A stretch of DNA of 64,000 nt from Helicobacter_F equorum (lineage in GTDB: Bacteria; Campylobacterota; Campylobacteria; Campylobacterales; Helicobacteraceae): positions 1 to 64,000 of the forward strand of contig NZ_JBHRZM010000005.1 in NCBI RefSeq assembly GCF_042649585.1, written 5' to 3'. Numbering within the stretch: position 1 is the first letter of the stretch; each line of letters starts with the position of its first letter. Under the pieces are notes generated by a model, which did not search any database, had not been told where the DNA came from, and was given only the letters and a program-made list of their open reading frames with translations. Positions 9,219-17,631 of this stretch are shown one piece after another. The translations under genes and the position numbers were made by a program.

Positions 9219-11039
9219 TTATTGTTTAATGCCAAGTAGTGTTTCAATCATTCTATCAATGGTAGTGATAACTTTGGCGTTTGCTGCATAACCACTTTGA
9301 AATTTGATGAGATTCACCATTTCTTCATCTACGCTTACTTGCGAAATTGCTAAATGCTCTTTTTTGACAGCAGAAAGCACAGAATCTTTAGTCTCTTTGG
9401 TGCGTTGGGTTTGTTCGGTTTGTGTCGCAACACGCCCTGTGAGAAATTGAAAAAACTCTGGAATCCGCATTTTCTTTTGAGTAAATTTATTAATATCAAA
9501 ATCCACTTCATCATATTGGAGTTGTTGCATCATGTTAGCAACATCAAAATTCCCATTAACTGGTGCAAGCCATGGACGTATAAGTGTTGAGTCTTTGACA
9601 TATTCTTGATTTAACTCTATATCCTTAGCGCTATTGCCATCAAAAAATCGATTAAGCCCAAATGCTCCGGTAAAATTACTACCATTATCCTTGATAGAGA
9701 CATACAAACCCTTTGCAGGATCTTTGGCTTGTATCACAAACTCTTTGGCTACATCATCATAATAAGCGCGAAAATAGTCATCAACATCATTTAATGGGTT
9801 ATTATCTTTATTATCATCAGTGTTAGCATTAATCGCCCTTACAATATCATAAATTGTCGTGATTCTATCGATACTAATCGTCTTTCGCACCATTTCTTCG
9901 CCTGTGGTGTTATACACAATAACATCAAAACTACCTTCTTTGATATTGTAATTAGAATCTAAAAGTGCATATTTACCCCAAATATTAAGTTTATCGCTTT
10001 TAACAAAGTTGGTTGCACTCTGGGCATATATCGCATTTGTTGCCTCAATAAAGCCCTTGGCAAAAACATCAAGGAGATTGATATAGTCTTGAATCTTACC
10101 CACAGGTGTACCATCTACACCGCTACTATATAATGCTATAAGTGATCCTGCCTTACCTTGTGTAAGTTTTTCGGTAATTTCTACACGCTTAAAATCATCA
10201 CCTTGAAAATACACACGGCAAAGATGATTGGCATTATCTTCTTTTTCTAACACTATGGGGTGATACATCGCACCATCAACGATATTAAATCCACGACCAA
10301 TATTTAGCACATATTCATCATCAAAATCCGCACGCATAGGATGCACGGAATAATCACTCTTTAGATGATTTTTAAACACATTTGCACCAATAAGCGTCTG
10401 AAGATTAAATTCTAGCTCATCACGCCTATCACGCAATTCATTGGCTTGTTTAAGCTCTAAACCATCTTCCATTTCTTTAAGTTTTTTATTAATTTCTGCA
10501 ATTTCTTTAGCCGCAAGATTCACTTCCTTTACCACTACTTCTAGCTCATCACTTGCCTTGCGTTGCAAAATCTCAAGACGCCTTCTTGTTTCTTGGATAT
10601 TATTGGTAAGCGTCTTAGTATCTTTGGCAAGGTTTTGTTTTTGTGCTGGATCACTAGAGTTTTTGGCAAGATCTTTCCATGCATCAAAATAGCGCTCTAA
10701 GTCATTATAAATCCCCACGCCATCAACTTCAGGAAAAAAGGCACTAGCCTCGCGTAAATAGGTAAAATGCGTATCATAAAATTGCGATTCTTCATTAGCG
10801 CGCCTATATCGTGAAAACACAAACTCATCATGCGCTCTCGCGATTGTCTCGACACTAACACCACGCCCCAAATTATAATCTTGAAAATAAATAGGCTTCT
10901 CGGGACGCACCACAACTTTTTGACGGCTATAAAACTCATCACTAGCATTAGAAATGTTGTTGCCTGTCACATCAACCATAACTTGATGTGCTTGCAAGCC
11001 AGTATAAGAAGTGTTAAGAGAAGAGAGAATGCCACCCAT
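9219..11039 (-). CDS. flgK: Flagellar hook-associated protein 1 (HAP1)
   Basis: FlgK forms the first junction zone between hook and filament and is exported through the flagellar channel. The 606-residue protein starts MGGILSSLNTSYTGLQAHQ and continues with the conserved rod/hook motif VTGNNISNASDEFYSRQ. It ends with the C-terminal heptad helix found in hook-type axial proteins (VDEEMVNLIKFQSGYAANAK to METLLGIKQ-like end). The central domain is large, as in other Helicobacter FlgK. It lies last in a flgM-flgN-flgK group on the minus strand, 12 bases after the chaperone gene, consistent with a late flagellar unit. Confidence 0.96.
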   Translation of the reverse strand: MGGILSSLNTSYTGLQAHQVMVDVTGNNISNASDEFYSRQKVVVRPEKPIYFQDYNLGRGVSVETIARAHDEFVFSRYRRANEESQFYDTHFTYLREASAFFPEVDGVGIYNDLERYFDAWKDLAKNSSDPAQKQNLAKDTKTLTNNIQETRRRLEILQRKASDELEVVVKEVNLAAKEIAEINKKLKEMEDGLELKQANELRDRRDELEFNLQTLIGANVFKNHLKSDYSVHPMRADFDDEYVLNIGRGFNIVDGAMYHPIVLEKEDNANHLCRVYFQGDDFKRVEITEKLTQGKAGSLIALYSSGVDGTPVGKIQDYINLLDVFAKGFIEATNAIYAQSATNFVKSDKLNIWGKYALLDSNYNIKEGSFDVIVYNTTGEEMVRKTISIDRITTIYDIVRAINANTDDNKDNNPLNDVDDYFRAYYDDVAKEFVIQAKDPAKGLYVSIKDNGSNFTGAFGLNRFFDGNSAKDIELNQEYVKDSTLIRPWLAPVNGNFDVANMMQQLQYDEVDFDINKFTQKKMRIPEFFQFLTGRVATQTEQTQRTKETKDSVLSAVKKEHLAISQVSVDEEMVNLIKFQSGYAANAKVITTIDRMIETLLGIKQ

Positions 11040-11051
11040 TACACAATCTCT

Positions 11052-11486
11052 TTATACTTGAATCTGCACAAGATGGCTTTTTGTTTTACTAGAATTACTA
11101 TAACCACCATCTTCACAAGGGACAAGCCTACGCAATAGCGAATCATAAAACTCACTCACTGCAAATACGCTCTTTGCATAAGCATTATTGAGATCTTTAA
11201 GTGATTGGAGTGATTGGCGTAAATCTCCCAATCCTTTATCAATCTCTGGTTCAAGTTGCAAAATTTCTGCAAGAGGTTTATTATCGTAGGATTGTATGAG
11301 TTTTTGCATCTCTTGTTCCATAAGAGATTTTTTTTGTTCGAAAGATTTGATGAGGGAATTTTTTTGTATATTACGAGAGAATATCGCCTCATTATTGGCG
11401 ACTTGAATATCTACTATATCTTGATTGGTAAGATCTATAAGGCTATTAACATCTGCAATAGCACCATCCAAATACTGCTGCAACAT
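11052..11486 (-). CDS. FlgN-like flagellar export chaperone
   Basis: FlgN chaperones hold FlgK and FlgL in the cytoplasm before export. The 144-residue protein is predicted almost wholly alpha-helical with heptad-like patterns (NDIV.., SFEQKKSLMEQEMQKL, DLRQSLQSLKDLNNAYAKS) and a loose polar C-terminal tail, as in FlgN. Sequence conservation in this family is low, so the call rests mainly on helical content, length and position directly upstream of flgK and downstream of flgM. In H. pylori a similar gene (HP1120) stands beside flgK. A different helical flagellar chaperone cannot be excluded. Confidence 0.75.
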   Translation of the reverse strand: MLQQYLDGAIADVNSLIDLTNQDIVDIQVANNEAIFSRNIQKNSLIKSFEQKKSLMEQEMQKLIQSYDNKPLAEILQLEPEIDKGLGDLRQSLQSLKDLNNAYAKSVFAVSEFYDSLLRRLVPCEDGGYSNSSKTKSHLVQIQV

Positions 11487-11525
11487 TCTTCACTCCCTAA
11501 AATACCGCCACAAAGGGCGAATGTT

Positions 11526-11759
11526 TTAGAGATTAAGCAAATCTGATGCCATTTTCCTAGAAGTTTTATCAATATCGATAACGTATGTGCCTTTGATAAT
11601 TCTTTCTTTAATATCACTTACTTTATCAAATGCTACTTCTTTTACCATTCCTTTATTCTCTTCATTTCCTTGTGCTTGGATACCGCCATCACGCCCTTGA
11701 TTACGATTCACACCTAAGGCATTGGTGGCTACAATAGAAGAATTTACACCACTAACCAT
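11526..11759 (-). CDS. flgM: Anti-sigma-28 factor FlgM
   Basis: FlgM binds FliA and blocks late flagellar transcription until hook completion; in Helicobacter it is thought to act partly at the basal body rather than by full secretion. The 77-residue product has a disordered Gly/Asn/Gln-rich first half and a C-terminal helix pair (VSDIKERIIKGTYVIDIDK followed by SRKMASDLL), the sigma-binding region. The start has AGAGG five bases away. It is followed by the FlgN-like gene and flgK. The cognate fliA is also in this window at 52779-53480. Confidence 0.88.
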   Translation of the reverse strand: MVSGVNSSIVATNALGVNRNQGRDGGIQAQGNEENKGMVKEVAFDKVSDIKERIIKGTYVIDIDKTSRKMASDLLNL

Positions 11760-11786
11760 AATTTTTACACCTCTAGTTTTTTATCT

Positions 11787-11792
11787 ATTGTA
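11787..11792 (-). promoter_or_regulatory. Putative -10 box upstream of flgM
   Basis: The minus strand reads TGGTACAAT, an extended -10 with TG one base before TACAAT, about 28 bases before the flgM start codon. I saw no sigma-54 GG/GC pair in this short region. Confidence 0.45.
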
Positions 11793-11827
11793 CCACAAAA
11801 TCGACTAAAACTTTGATGTCTTAAATC

Positions 11828-12013
11828 TCAATTTGCGTATTTATTAAGTTCTTTTTGAAAATCCTCAATAGTCGTTACTGGGCTATTTTGCGCACCTTCA
11901 AAAAGTGGCATCTTAGAATCTCTGTAAGCAAAAATTCCCAAGAGCACCATCACATACAAAAACAAGAAAAAAGCAATACTAGGAATAAGCCAATTTTTGG
12001 TTGTAATATCCAT
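11828..12013 (-). CDS. Small single-span membrane protein, unknown
   Basis: I do not recognise this 61-residue protein. It has one clear membrane helix (about residues 10-30, IAFFLFLYVMVLLGIFAYRD region) after a short polar N terminus, then a charged C-terminal tail ending FQKELNKYAN. It lies between thrC, 12 bases upstream on the same strand, and flgM, so it may be co-transcribed with thrC. The start has AGGAGGT upstream (complement of acctcct at about 12017-12024), a strong translation signal that supports it as a real gene. No function can be assigned. Confidence 0.7.
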   Translation of the reverse strand: MDITTKNWLIPSIAFFLFLYVMVLLGIFAYRDSKMPLFEGAQNSPVTTIEDFQKELNKYAN

Positions 12014-12025
12014 ATTTACTACCTC

Positions 12026-13516
12026 CTATTGTAACCACTGCATCATAGCATGCTTAACTTTATCAACACTCACGACTTCATTATGCACCACAGACTTATC
12101 AAAAAGCTTTGCGATATGTGGCGTAAGCTTTTGAGTGCTGTCTAAGGACAATACAAACTCTATTGCCTCTTTATCATTAAAATTCTTAGTCGCACCTAAT
12201 GCCCTTGCCACAGTTGGTGCAAATTTACTCCATTGTGCTGTCGAACAAAGCACAAATTTTGCGCCATTACCCTCTTTTGCTGCAAATTCCTTATACGCCT
12301 TTATCCCACATGCTGTGTGAGGATCCAAAAGATACCCATTTGCAAAAGATTCTGCGATCAAGTCCTTGCATTGTGTGTCATTACAAAAGCTTGCTACAAA
12401 ATACCCTTGCAATGCCTCTAATTCCTTAGAATCTAGCCTATACACTCCAATATTTTGAAGGGATTGCATACATTCTTTTGTGCGCTGCGCACCAAAAAGC
12501 TCAAACAACACTCGTTCCACATTGGAGCTTTTGATAATATCCATAGCGGGTGAAGAAGTCTTTAAAAGCTCTCTATTGCGTATATCATAAACTCCTGTAG
12601 TGATAAAATCATACAGAATATTATTGGCATTTGAAGCACTAATAAGCTTACCCAATGGCACACCCATTTTTTTGGCATAAAACGCACCCAAAATATTACC
12701 AAAATTCCCACTAGGTACGATAATATTAAGAGGTTGCATACACTTAAGCACACCATCTTTACAAAGTCGGCAATACGCCCAAATATGATAGATAATCTGA
12801 AAAACCACACGCCCAATATTCACAGAATTTGCCACCGAAAGTGCAATGCCCTTGTTATGCAAAAAATCTATAAATTCTGCATCTTGTAATAAAGATTTTA
12901 GCGTATGCTGTGCATCATCAAAATTACCTTCGATGCCAAGCACTTTGAGATTTACAGAATCTGTAGTTACCATCTGCAAGCGTTGGACATCTGAAGTGCC
13001 ATCTTTAGGATACAGACATACCACATTGATACTACAATCCTCTCCAAGATGTTCTTTGGCAAAACTCTCCAAAGTCGCAGGTCCTGTATCCCCACTTGTA
13101 GCTACCAAAATCAAATATTGCTTACCTTTTCCAAAAGTCTGAATCATACGTCCAAATGGCTGAAGCGCCATATCTTTAAACGCCCTTGTAGGTCCGTGAT
13201 AAAGTTCTAACACAAAAAGATTCTCATCATATTGCGCAAGATTCACAGGTGTATGTGGATCATCAAAATTCGCATAAGCTTGCAGTGCAAAATCCAAAAG
13301 CTCATTCTCAATTCCCAGATCCAAAAGCTCAAATACGCGTTTGCAAAGCTCTGCATAAGAGAGATTCTGAAATTCTTGCAACATATGTGGTGTAAAATGT
13401 GGGAGGCGTGAGAGAGTATACAATCCTCCAAAACTCGCACTTGGACTAAGCATAGCATCCGCAAAGCTCACATTATCTTTATCGCCCTTGCCCCTAGTTT
13501 GTGTCATCTGTGTCAT
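12026..13516 (-). CDS. thrC: Threonine synthase
   Basis: ThrC converts O-phosphohomoserine to threonine with PLP, the last step of threonine synthesis. The 496-residue protein belongs to the longer bacterial/fungal type. Visible landmarks are YHGPTRAFKDMALQPFG with the PLP-binding Lys, VATSGDTGPATLESF for the phosphate site, and NIIVPSGNFGNILGA. The start codon is preceded by GAAGGA. It is transcribed divergently from the binding-protein gene at 13615, and the intervening 98 bases hold a promoter and a large palindrome that could control either side. Confidence 0.95.
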   Translation of the reverse strand: MTQMTQTRGKGDKDNVSFADAMLSPSASFGGLYTLSRLPHFTPHMLQEFQNLSYAELCKRVFELLDLGIENELLDFALQAYANFDDPHTPVNLAQYDENLFVLELYHGPTRAFKDMALQPFGRMIQTFGKGKQYLILVATSGDTGPATLESFAKEHLGEDCSINVVCLYPKDGTSDVQRLQMVTTDSVNLKVLGIEGNFDDAQHTLKSLLQDAEFIDFLHNKGIALSVANSVNIGRVVFQIIYHIWAYCRLCKDGVLKCMQPLNIIVPSGNFGNILGAFYAKKMGVPLGKLISASNANNILYDFITTGVYDIRNRELLKTSSPAMDIIKSSNVERVLFELFGAQRTKECMQSLQNIGVYRLDSKELEALQGYFVASFCNDTQCKDLIAESFANGYLLDPHTACGIKAYKEFAAKEGNGAKFVLCSTAQWSKFAPTVARALGATKNFNDKEAIEFVLSLDSTQKLTPHIAKLFDKSVVHNEVVSVDKVKHAMMQWLQ

Positions 13517-13553
13517 ACATTTCCTTCAATAGCCACCAAACCAAATATTTTGG

Positions 13554-13559
13554 TATAAT
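13554..13559 (+). promoter_or_regulatory. Putative -10 box of the binding-protein gene
   Basis: TATAAT with an upstream TGG stands 2 bases before the 32-bp palindrome at 13562-13593 and 55 bases before the ATG at 13615. The expected transcription start falls inside the palindrome. Confidence 0.65.
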
Positions 13560-13561
13560 CT

Positions 13562-13593
13562 ATGTCCTCTAAGTTATATAACTTAAAGGACAT
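13562..13593. promoter_or_regulatory. 32-bp near-perfect palindrome, likely operator
   Basis: The sequence is a dyad centred between 13577 and 13578. Fifteen of 16 base pairs match; only 13569/13586 do not. The outer arms are ATGTCCT and AGGACAT and the inner core is AAGTTATATAACTT. It begins 2 bases after a TATAAT box, so a bound dimeric regulator would block transcription start. With no loop bases it is better explained as a protein-binding site than as an RNA hairpin. It lies between divergent thrC and a cjaA-like gene, so a sulfur- or amino-acid-responsive repressor is possible, but no regulator gene is nearby. Confidence 0.7.
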
Positions 13594-13614
13594 TGTAACA
13601 TAAAAGGAGATGAG

Positions 13615-14454
13615 ATGAATACAAAAATGTGGCGTGTGATACTCACAAATTTTAGCATTATGCTAGCTCTGTTTTTAGGTGCTTGTTCAAATTCGAATAA
13701 CGAAGAATCTAGCACACAAAATGCACTTGAAACAATCAAAAATCGTGGAGCATTGATCGTGGGTGTTTTTGGTGATAAACCACCATTTGGCTATATCAAT
13801 ACGCAAGGAGAGAATGCAGGTTTTGACATTGTCATAGCTAAAAGAATTGCCAAAGACTTACTAGGTGACGAAAACAAAATACAATTTATAAATGTTGAAG
13901 CGGCTAATCGTGTGGAATTTTTGCGATCTAATAAAGTGGATATTATTATGGCAAACTTCACAAAAACGCCACAAAGAGAAGAAGTTGTAGATTTTGCTAA
14001 ACCTTATATGAAAGTTGCTTTAGGTGTGGTGAGCAAAGATGGTGCAATCACAGATATAGCCCAACTCCAAGATAAGACACTTCTTGTCAATAAAGGGACA
14101 ACAGCGGATTTTTATTTCACAAAAAACTACCCAAATATCAAACTTTTAAAATTTGAGCAAAACACCGAAACATTTGCTGCCCTCAAAGATGGCAGAGGTG
14201 ATGCACTCGCACATGATAATACGCTACTTTTTGCATGGGCAAAAGAGAATCCAGAATTTAGCGTTGGTATCAAAGAATTAGGAGATTCTGATGTTATTGC
14301 TCCAGCAGTCAAAAAAGGAAATACAGAACTTTTAAAATGGCTTAACCAAGAGATCCAAACACTTACCGAAGAAAAATTCCTCTTTGAAGCGTATGAGCAA
14401 ACATTAGCCCCTATATATGGCACAGACATTCAGCCATCTGATGTCGTATTTTAA
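13615..14454 (+). CDS. Amino-acid ABC transporter substrate-binding lipoprotein (CjaA/GlnH-like)
   Basis: It is a periplasmic binding protein of the polar-amino-acid family (SBP family 3). The 279-residue precursor has a lipoprotein signal with lipobox LGAC (Cys about residue 24). The mature protein shows LIVGVFGDKPPFGYIN and AGFDIVIAKRIAKDL, then EFLRSNKVDIIMANFTKTPQR, which includes the ligand-contacting Arg/Asp region. It most resembles Campylobacter CjaA (cysteine binding) and H. pylori HP1172, but the ligand cannot be proved here. No permease or ATPase gene is adjacent. The start has AAAGGAGA upstream, after a leader containing the palindrome at 13562-13593. Confidence 0.88.
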   Translation: MNTKMWRVILTNFSIMLALFLGACSNSNNEESSTQNALETIKNRGALIVGVFGDKPPFGYINTQGENAGFDIVIAKRIAKDLLGDENKIQFINVEAANRVEFLRSNKVDIIMANFTKTPQREEVVDFAKPYMKVALGVVSKDGAITDIAQLQDKTLLVNKGTTADFYFTKNYPNIKLLKFEQNTETFAALKDGRGDALAHDNTLLFAWAKENPEFSVGIKELGDSDVIAPAVKKGNTELLKWLNQEIQTLTEEKFLFEAYEQTLAPIYGTDIQPSDVVF

Positions 14455-14459
14455 GCCAA

Positions 14460-14478
14460 GCGTGGGTTTCCCCCACGC
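14460..14478. terminator. Hairpin between convergent genes
   Basis: GCGTGGG (14460-14466) pairs with CCCACGC (14472-14478) across a TTTCC loop. It lies between the stops of the binding-protein gene and the SMR pair, so it may end transcription from both sides. There is no strong T-run on either strand. Confidence 0.6.
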
Positions 14479-14480
14479 CA

Positions 14481-14798
14481 TTATACAAAATTCAATAATC
14501 CCACCGCTGTTATTATCAAGATTATCCCAATATATCCTATGGACTTAAGACTTTGTCCAAAAAAACGATAACCTCCAGCCACAGAACCAAGCACACCTAT
14601 AGCCCCCCAAAGTGTATAAGCAACAGGTAAAACAATATCATACCAAGATATTGCAACAGAAAGGAGTAGGAATGCTCCATCTACAAGCACTAAAGCCAAA
14701 AATCCCCATTTTATATTTCTAAAGCCATTTGACTTTTGTAACGCAAGGTTGGCAAAAACATCTAAAATCCCTGACAATACAATACAAGCAAATCCCAT
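14481..14798 (-). CDS. SMR-family exporter subunit (short partner, pair 1)
   Basis: The 105-residue protein has four predicted membrane helices and belongs to the small multidrug resistance family (EmrE/SugE/EbrAB). The N terminus MGFACIVLSGILDVFANLALQKSNGF carries an acidic residue in the first helix where EmrE has its essential Glu; here it reads as Asp. A Trp-Gly pair (YTLWGAIGVLGSV) is typical. Its start lies 2 bases after the stop of the longer SMR gene, so the two are surely co-translated and act as an asymmetric heterodimer. Substrate could be a cationic drug, guanidinium or a polyamine. Confidence 0.85.
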   Translation of the reverse strand: MGFACIVLSGILDVFANLALQKSNGFRNIKWGFLALVLVDGAFLLLSVAISWYDIVLPVAYTLWGAIGVLGSVAGGYRFFGQSLKSIGYIGIILIITAVGLLNFV

Positions 14799-14799
14799 A

Positions 14800-15234
14800 T
14801 TACGCCTTTAGATGAGATGTATCATTATGAGAAGATACGCTTAGCACACTCTCCTCATCACAAGAATCCTGCATAGATTCACAATATTCGTGCTTTTCGC
14901 CCATGATCACACACACAATTCCCAAAAATCCCAATACAATCCCTGCATATTGGTATGTCGTGAGTTCGGGTTCAAAAAATACAAAACTAACAACCATAAT
15001 CCCTACAAGCCCCAAAATTTCCCATACAGAATACGCTACGCCAAGTGCAATCCCAAGAAGTGCAAACGCCATCAATACATATGAGAGATTCACAAAAACA
15101 AGCATAACAATATTGCCCACGATAGGATTAGAAATCGCTTTAAGCATACTCACGCCTATGACTTCTAATATAATTGCCCCAATAAGAAAAATCCACGAAA
15201 CAATTCTTTTTTGTAATATATTTTTGTCATTCAT
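14800..15234 (-). CDS. SMR-family exporter subunit (long partner, pair 1)
   Basis: The 144-residue protein has four helices of the SMR fold followed by a polar Cys/Ser/Glu-rich tail (MGEKHEYCESMQDSCDEESV region). Helix 1 contains IILEVIGVSML, matching the essential Glu of EmrE. VAYSVWEILGLVG carries the WE/WxG region of helix 3. The open frame extends upstream to 15273, but that overlaps recO; the ATG at 15234 has GGAGG ahead of it and is preferred. With the adjacent 105-residue subunit it forms a paired SMR pump. The tail may set membrane topology of the pair. Confidence 0.85.
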   Translation of the reverse strand: MNDKNILQKRIVSWIFLIGAIILEVIGVSMLKAISNPIVGNIVMLVFVNLSYVLMAFALLGIALGVAYSVWEILGLVGIMVVSFVFFEPELTTYQYAGIVLGFLGIVCVIMGEKHEYCESMQDSCDEESVLSVSSHNDTSHLKA

Positions 15235-15245
15235 ATAAACCTCCA

Positions 15246-15866
15246 CTAAAGTCCTAAACAAAGAATTTGCCATAATTTTTGCACCTGCGTGTCTTCTAGG
15301 TGCAATGTCGAAGTGTGTGTAAAAAACTCTAGAATCTGTGATTTTTCAAAGACAAATCCTTGCACGCAATGAGGGTGAGCAAACAAAAATGCTCTACTTA
15401 GAGTGATGTGAGATTCTAAGATTCCATCACAAATAAAACAACGATTTGCTTCCTGTCGCCCCAAACGCCCCTCATATTCCAACAAACTCGCATACGATTC
15501 TAAAAGCACACGAAATGGATTTTGTTTGGCAATTTTTTTGGCACTCATATCCAAAAGCCGAAAATAAAACTCTCCTACCTCATACACCTCATCTAAGTGT
15601 CGTTCTAATAAACCTAAAAATTGTTGCCATACATACACACGCTCCCATTCACGCTCCCAACCAAAGGATAAATGCAAAATATGGCGGACTTGGGGCAAAA
15701 AATGCGCATTAGCCTGTTCCTCAAAATCAATCTTATACCCCAAACCTATGGTGCTATGACGCGCCCCATAAAACCGATAAAAACTCCGAAAGCTTTGTGA
15801 AGTGAGAATCTTTACGATTAAATCTTGTGTTTTAGTTGGTATGACTTTTAAGATATAGCCCTGCAT
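15246..15866 (-). CDS. recO: DNA repair/recombination protein RecO (Campylobacterota type)
   Basis: RecO helps load RecA on single-stranded DNA covered with SSB. The 206-residue protein opens MQGYILKVIPTKTQDLIVKILT, resembling the RecO N-terminal OB fold seen in Helicobacter and Campylobacter, and has a C-terminal helical part with NRCFICDG, a half zinc-finger CxxC. Its position near accD, rlmH and the dksA-like gene matches the H. pylori HP0951-HP0947 block, although here it is on the opposite strand. It is shorter than E. coli RecO and sequence identity is expected to be low, so the call leans on synteny and opening motif. Confidence 0.78.
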   Translation of the reverse strand: MQGYILKVIPTKTQDLIVKILTSQSFRSFYRFYGARHSTIGLGYKIDFEEQANAHFLPQVRHILHLSFGWEREWERVYVWQQFLGLLERHLDEVYEVGEFYFRLLDMSAKKIAKQNPFRVLLESYASLLEYEGRLGRQEANRCFICDGILESHITLSRAFLFAHPHCVQGFVFEKSQILEFFTHTSTLHLEDTQVQKLWQILCLGL

Positions 15867-15981
15867 AGTGTAAATGGTATCTTTCTTTAAGAAAACTTAG
15901 CATAATTATACACCATTTTAGTGTTTCAAAAGATATAACCGATATAAACGCAAAACTATGTGTTTTTTATAAGGACTTTGT

Positions 15982-16758
15982 ATGAATCTAGACATTATCA
16001 AACCACACACGCCAAATATCAAACTCACAGAATTTCTAAGTGCAAGCATACAAGCTACAAAAGAGATTATCACGCTCTTAGATTCCAAAGATAGCGCACT
16101 TTTTGTAAAACACACGCAAGGTGTGGGTGGCGATATTAGTATAGGTGCGGATTTGGAATGCCAAAGAATCTTTATCAAGCACCTATCACATCTTGCAGAC
16201 ATAGATTCTGAAGAAAGTGGTGTGATTCCATCTGCAAAACCCACAGATTCTCTTATTGTTCTCGATCCACTTGATGGAAGCGATAATTTTCTCTCACAGA
16301 TTCCCTACTATGGTGCTTCTGTGGCATTGTGTGATAAACAAGGAGATTGCAAAGAAGCTATTGTGATAAATTTTTGTACCAAAACACTCATAGCACGGAG
16401 TAATGATATGCTTTTTACATTAGATCTTAACAATCCAAATCCCACGCCATTAGTTTATACCAAAAATCCAAAATGTGGCATTTTTGAAAAAGCCTACTCA
16501 AATCCCAACATCGCAAATCTATTATTTGCTCATCATCTAAAATTCCGATCTTTGGGGGCAAGTGCGCTCTCTATCAGTATGGCTCATAAGGTAAGTTTTA
16601 TGCTTTTTGTAGGCAAGATACGACATTATGATAGCAAAGCAGGACTATTTCTCGCACAAGGACTACATATAAACCATAATGAAGATTTTTTGCTTATAAG
16701 CAAAGATAAGCAAATTTTTGATACCATTACGCAACTTCTCACACAAAGCAAGGATTAG
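15982..16758 (+). CDS. Inositol-monophosphatase/CysQ-family phosphatase
   Basis: This family removes phosphate from 3'-phosphoadenosine 5'-phosphate (CysQ), inositol phosphate or fructose bisphosphate, using two or three Mg ions. The 258-residue protein contains DSEESG (metal-binding Glu) at about residue 75 and DPLDGSDNF (metal-binding aspartates) at about residue 95. The second signature is Ser-Asp-Asn rather than the common Thr-x-Asn. A C-terminal YDSKAGLFLAQG supplies the last Asp. AAGGAC precedes the start. The accD gene follows at 3 bases, so they are probably co-transcribed. PAP phosphatase is the most likely activity, but not certain. Confidence 0.78.
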   Translation: MNLDIIKPHTPNIKLTEFLSASIQATKEIITLLDSKDSALFVKHTQGVGGDISIGADLECQRIFIKHLSHLADIDSEESGVIPSAKPTDSLIVLDPLDGSDNFLSQIPYYGASVALCDKQGDCKEAIVINFCTKTLIARSNDMLFTLDLNNPNPTPLVYTKNPKCGIFEKAYSNPNIANLLFAHHLKFRSLGASALSISMAHKVSFMLFVGKIRHYDSKAGLFLAQGLHINHNEDFLLISKDKQIFDTITQLLTQSKD

Positions 16759-16761
16759 ATT

Positions 16762-17631
16762 ATGTCATTTAGCGATTTCTTCAAATCCAAAAAAGCTGAA
16801 CCACGCGCCCAAAAGAATGAAGCACCTTCGCATTGGGTGAAATGCCCTAATTGTAATGCGCTTATGTATTACAAAGAAGTATTTTCTCAATCACAAGTAT
16901 GCCCAAAATGTAATCACCATCTTAGAATCTCCGCACAAGAGAGAATTGAGCTCTTATGCGATACTGGAAGTTTTGAGGAGCACGATAGAGATTTGCGTCC
17001 CGTCGATCCCCTAGAGTTTGTGGATAAAAAAAGCTATAAACAACGAATTCAAGAAGGTGAGCAAAAAAGTGGTAGACCAAGCTCTGCAATAGCAGGAGAA
17101 GCCTTTATCGATGGTATTGGTATGCAACTTGTTGTGTTTGATTTCTCTTTTATGGGCGGTTCTTTGGGTTCTGTAGAGGGTGAAAAGATTGTGCGTGCTA
17201 TCAATCGTGCTATACAAAAACACCAAGCCCTTGTTATATGCTCTACAAGTGGTGGTGCAAGAATGCAAGAATCCACCTACTCACTCATGCAAATGGCAAA
17301 AACATCTGCTGCACTGAATAAACTTTCTGCCGCCAAGCTTCCTTTTATCTCTATACTTAGCGATCCGACATTTGGTGGAGTAAGTGCGAGTTTTGCATTT
17401 TTGGGAGATGTGATTATTGCTGAACCAGGTGCAATCATCGGTTTTGCTGGTCCTCGCGTTATTAAGCAAACTATTGGTGCGGACTTGCCACAGGGCTTTC
17501 AAACTGCGGAATTTTTGCTAGAACACGGACTTATTGATATGGTTGTTGAGCGCAAAAGCTTGAAAAAAACCCTTGCAGACTTGATAAGATACCTTACCAA
17601 ACATCATGAAATACAACCTATATTGTATTAA
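16762..17631 (+). CDS. accD: Acetyl-CoA carboxylase carboxyltransferase subunit beta
   Basis: AccD with AccA transfers the carboxyl group from biotin-BCCP to acetyl-CoA, making malonyl-CoA for fatty acid synthesis. The 289-residue protein has the N-terminal zinc ribbon CPNC (near residue 30) and CPKC (near residue 52). The crotonase-like core shows VFDFSFMGGSLGSVEGEK, the CSTSGGARMQES oxyanion/CoA site and SDPTFGGVSASFAFLGD. Its last 26 bases overlap the start of rlmH, indicating translational coupling. The family call is secure. Confidence 0.97.
   Translation: MSFSDFFKSKKAEPRAQKNEAPSHWVKCPNCNALMYYKEVFSQSQVCPKCNHHLRISAQERIELLCDTGSFEEHDRDLRPVDPLEFVDKKSYKQRIQEGEQKSGRPSSAIAGEAFIDGIGMQLVVFDFSFMGGSLGSVEGEKIVRAINRAIQKHQALVICSTSGGARMQESTYSLMQMAKTSAALNKLSAAKLPFISILSDPTFGGVSASFAFLGDVIIAEPGAIIGFAGPRVIKQTIGADLPQGFQTAEFLLEHGLIDMVVERKSLKKTLADLIRYLTKHHEIQPILY

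Noticed and set aside
13562..13593. Palindrome considered as a rho-independent terminator of an upstream transcript
   Set aside because: It follows a -10 box, has no loop and no T-run, and no plus-strand gene ends upstream.
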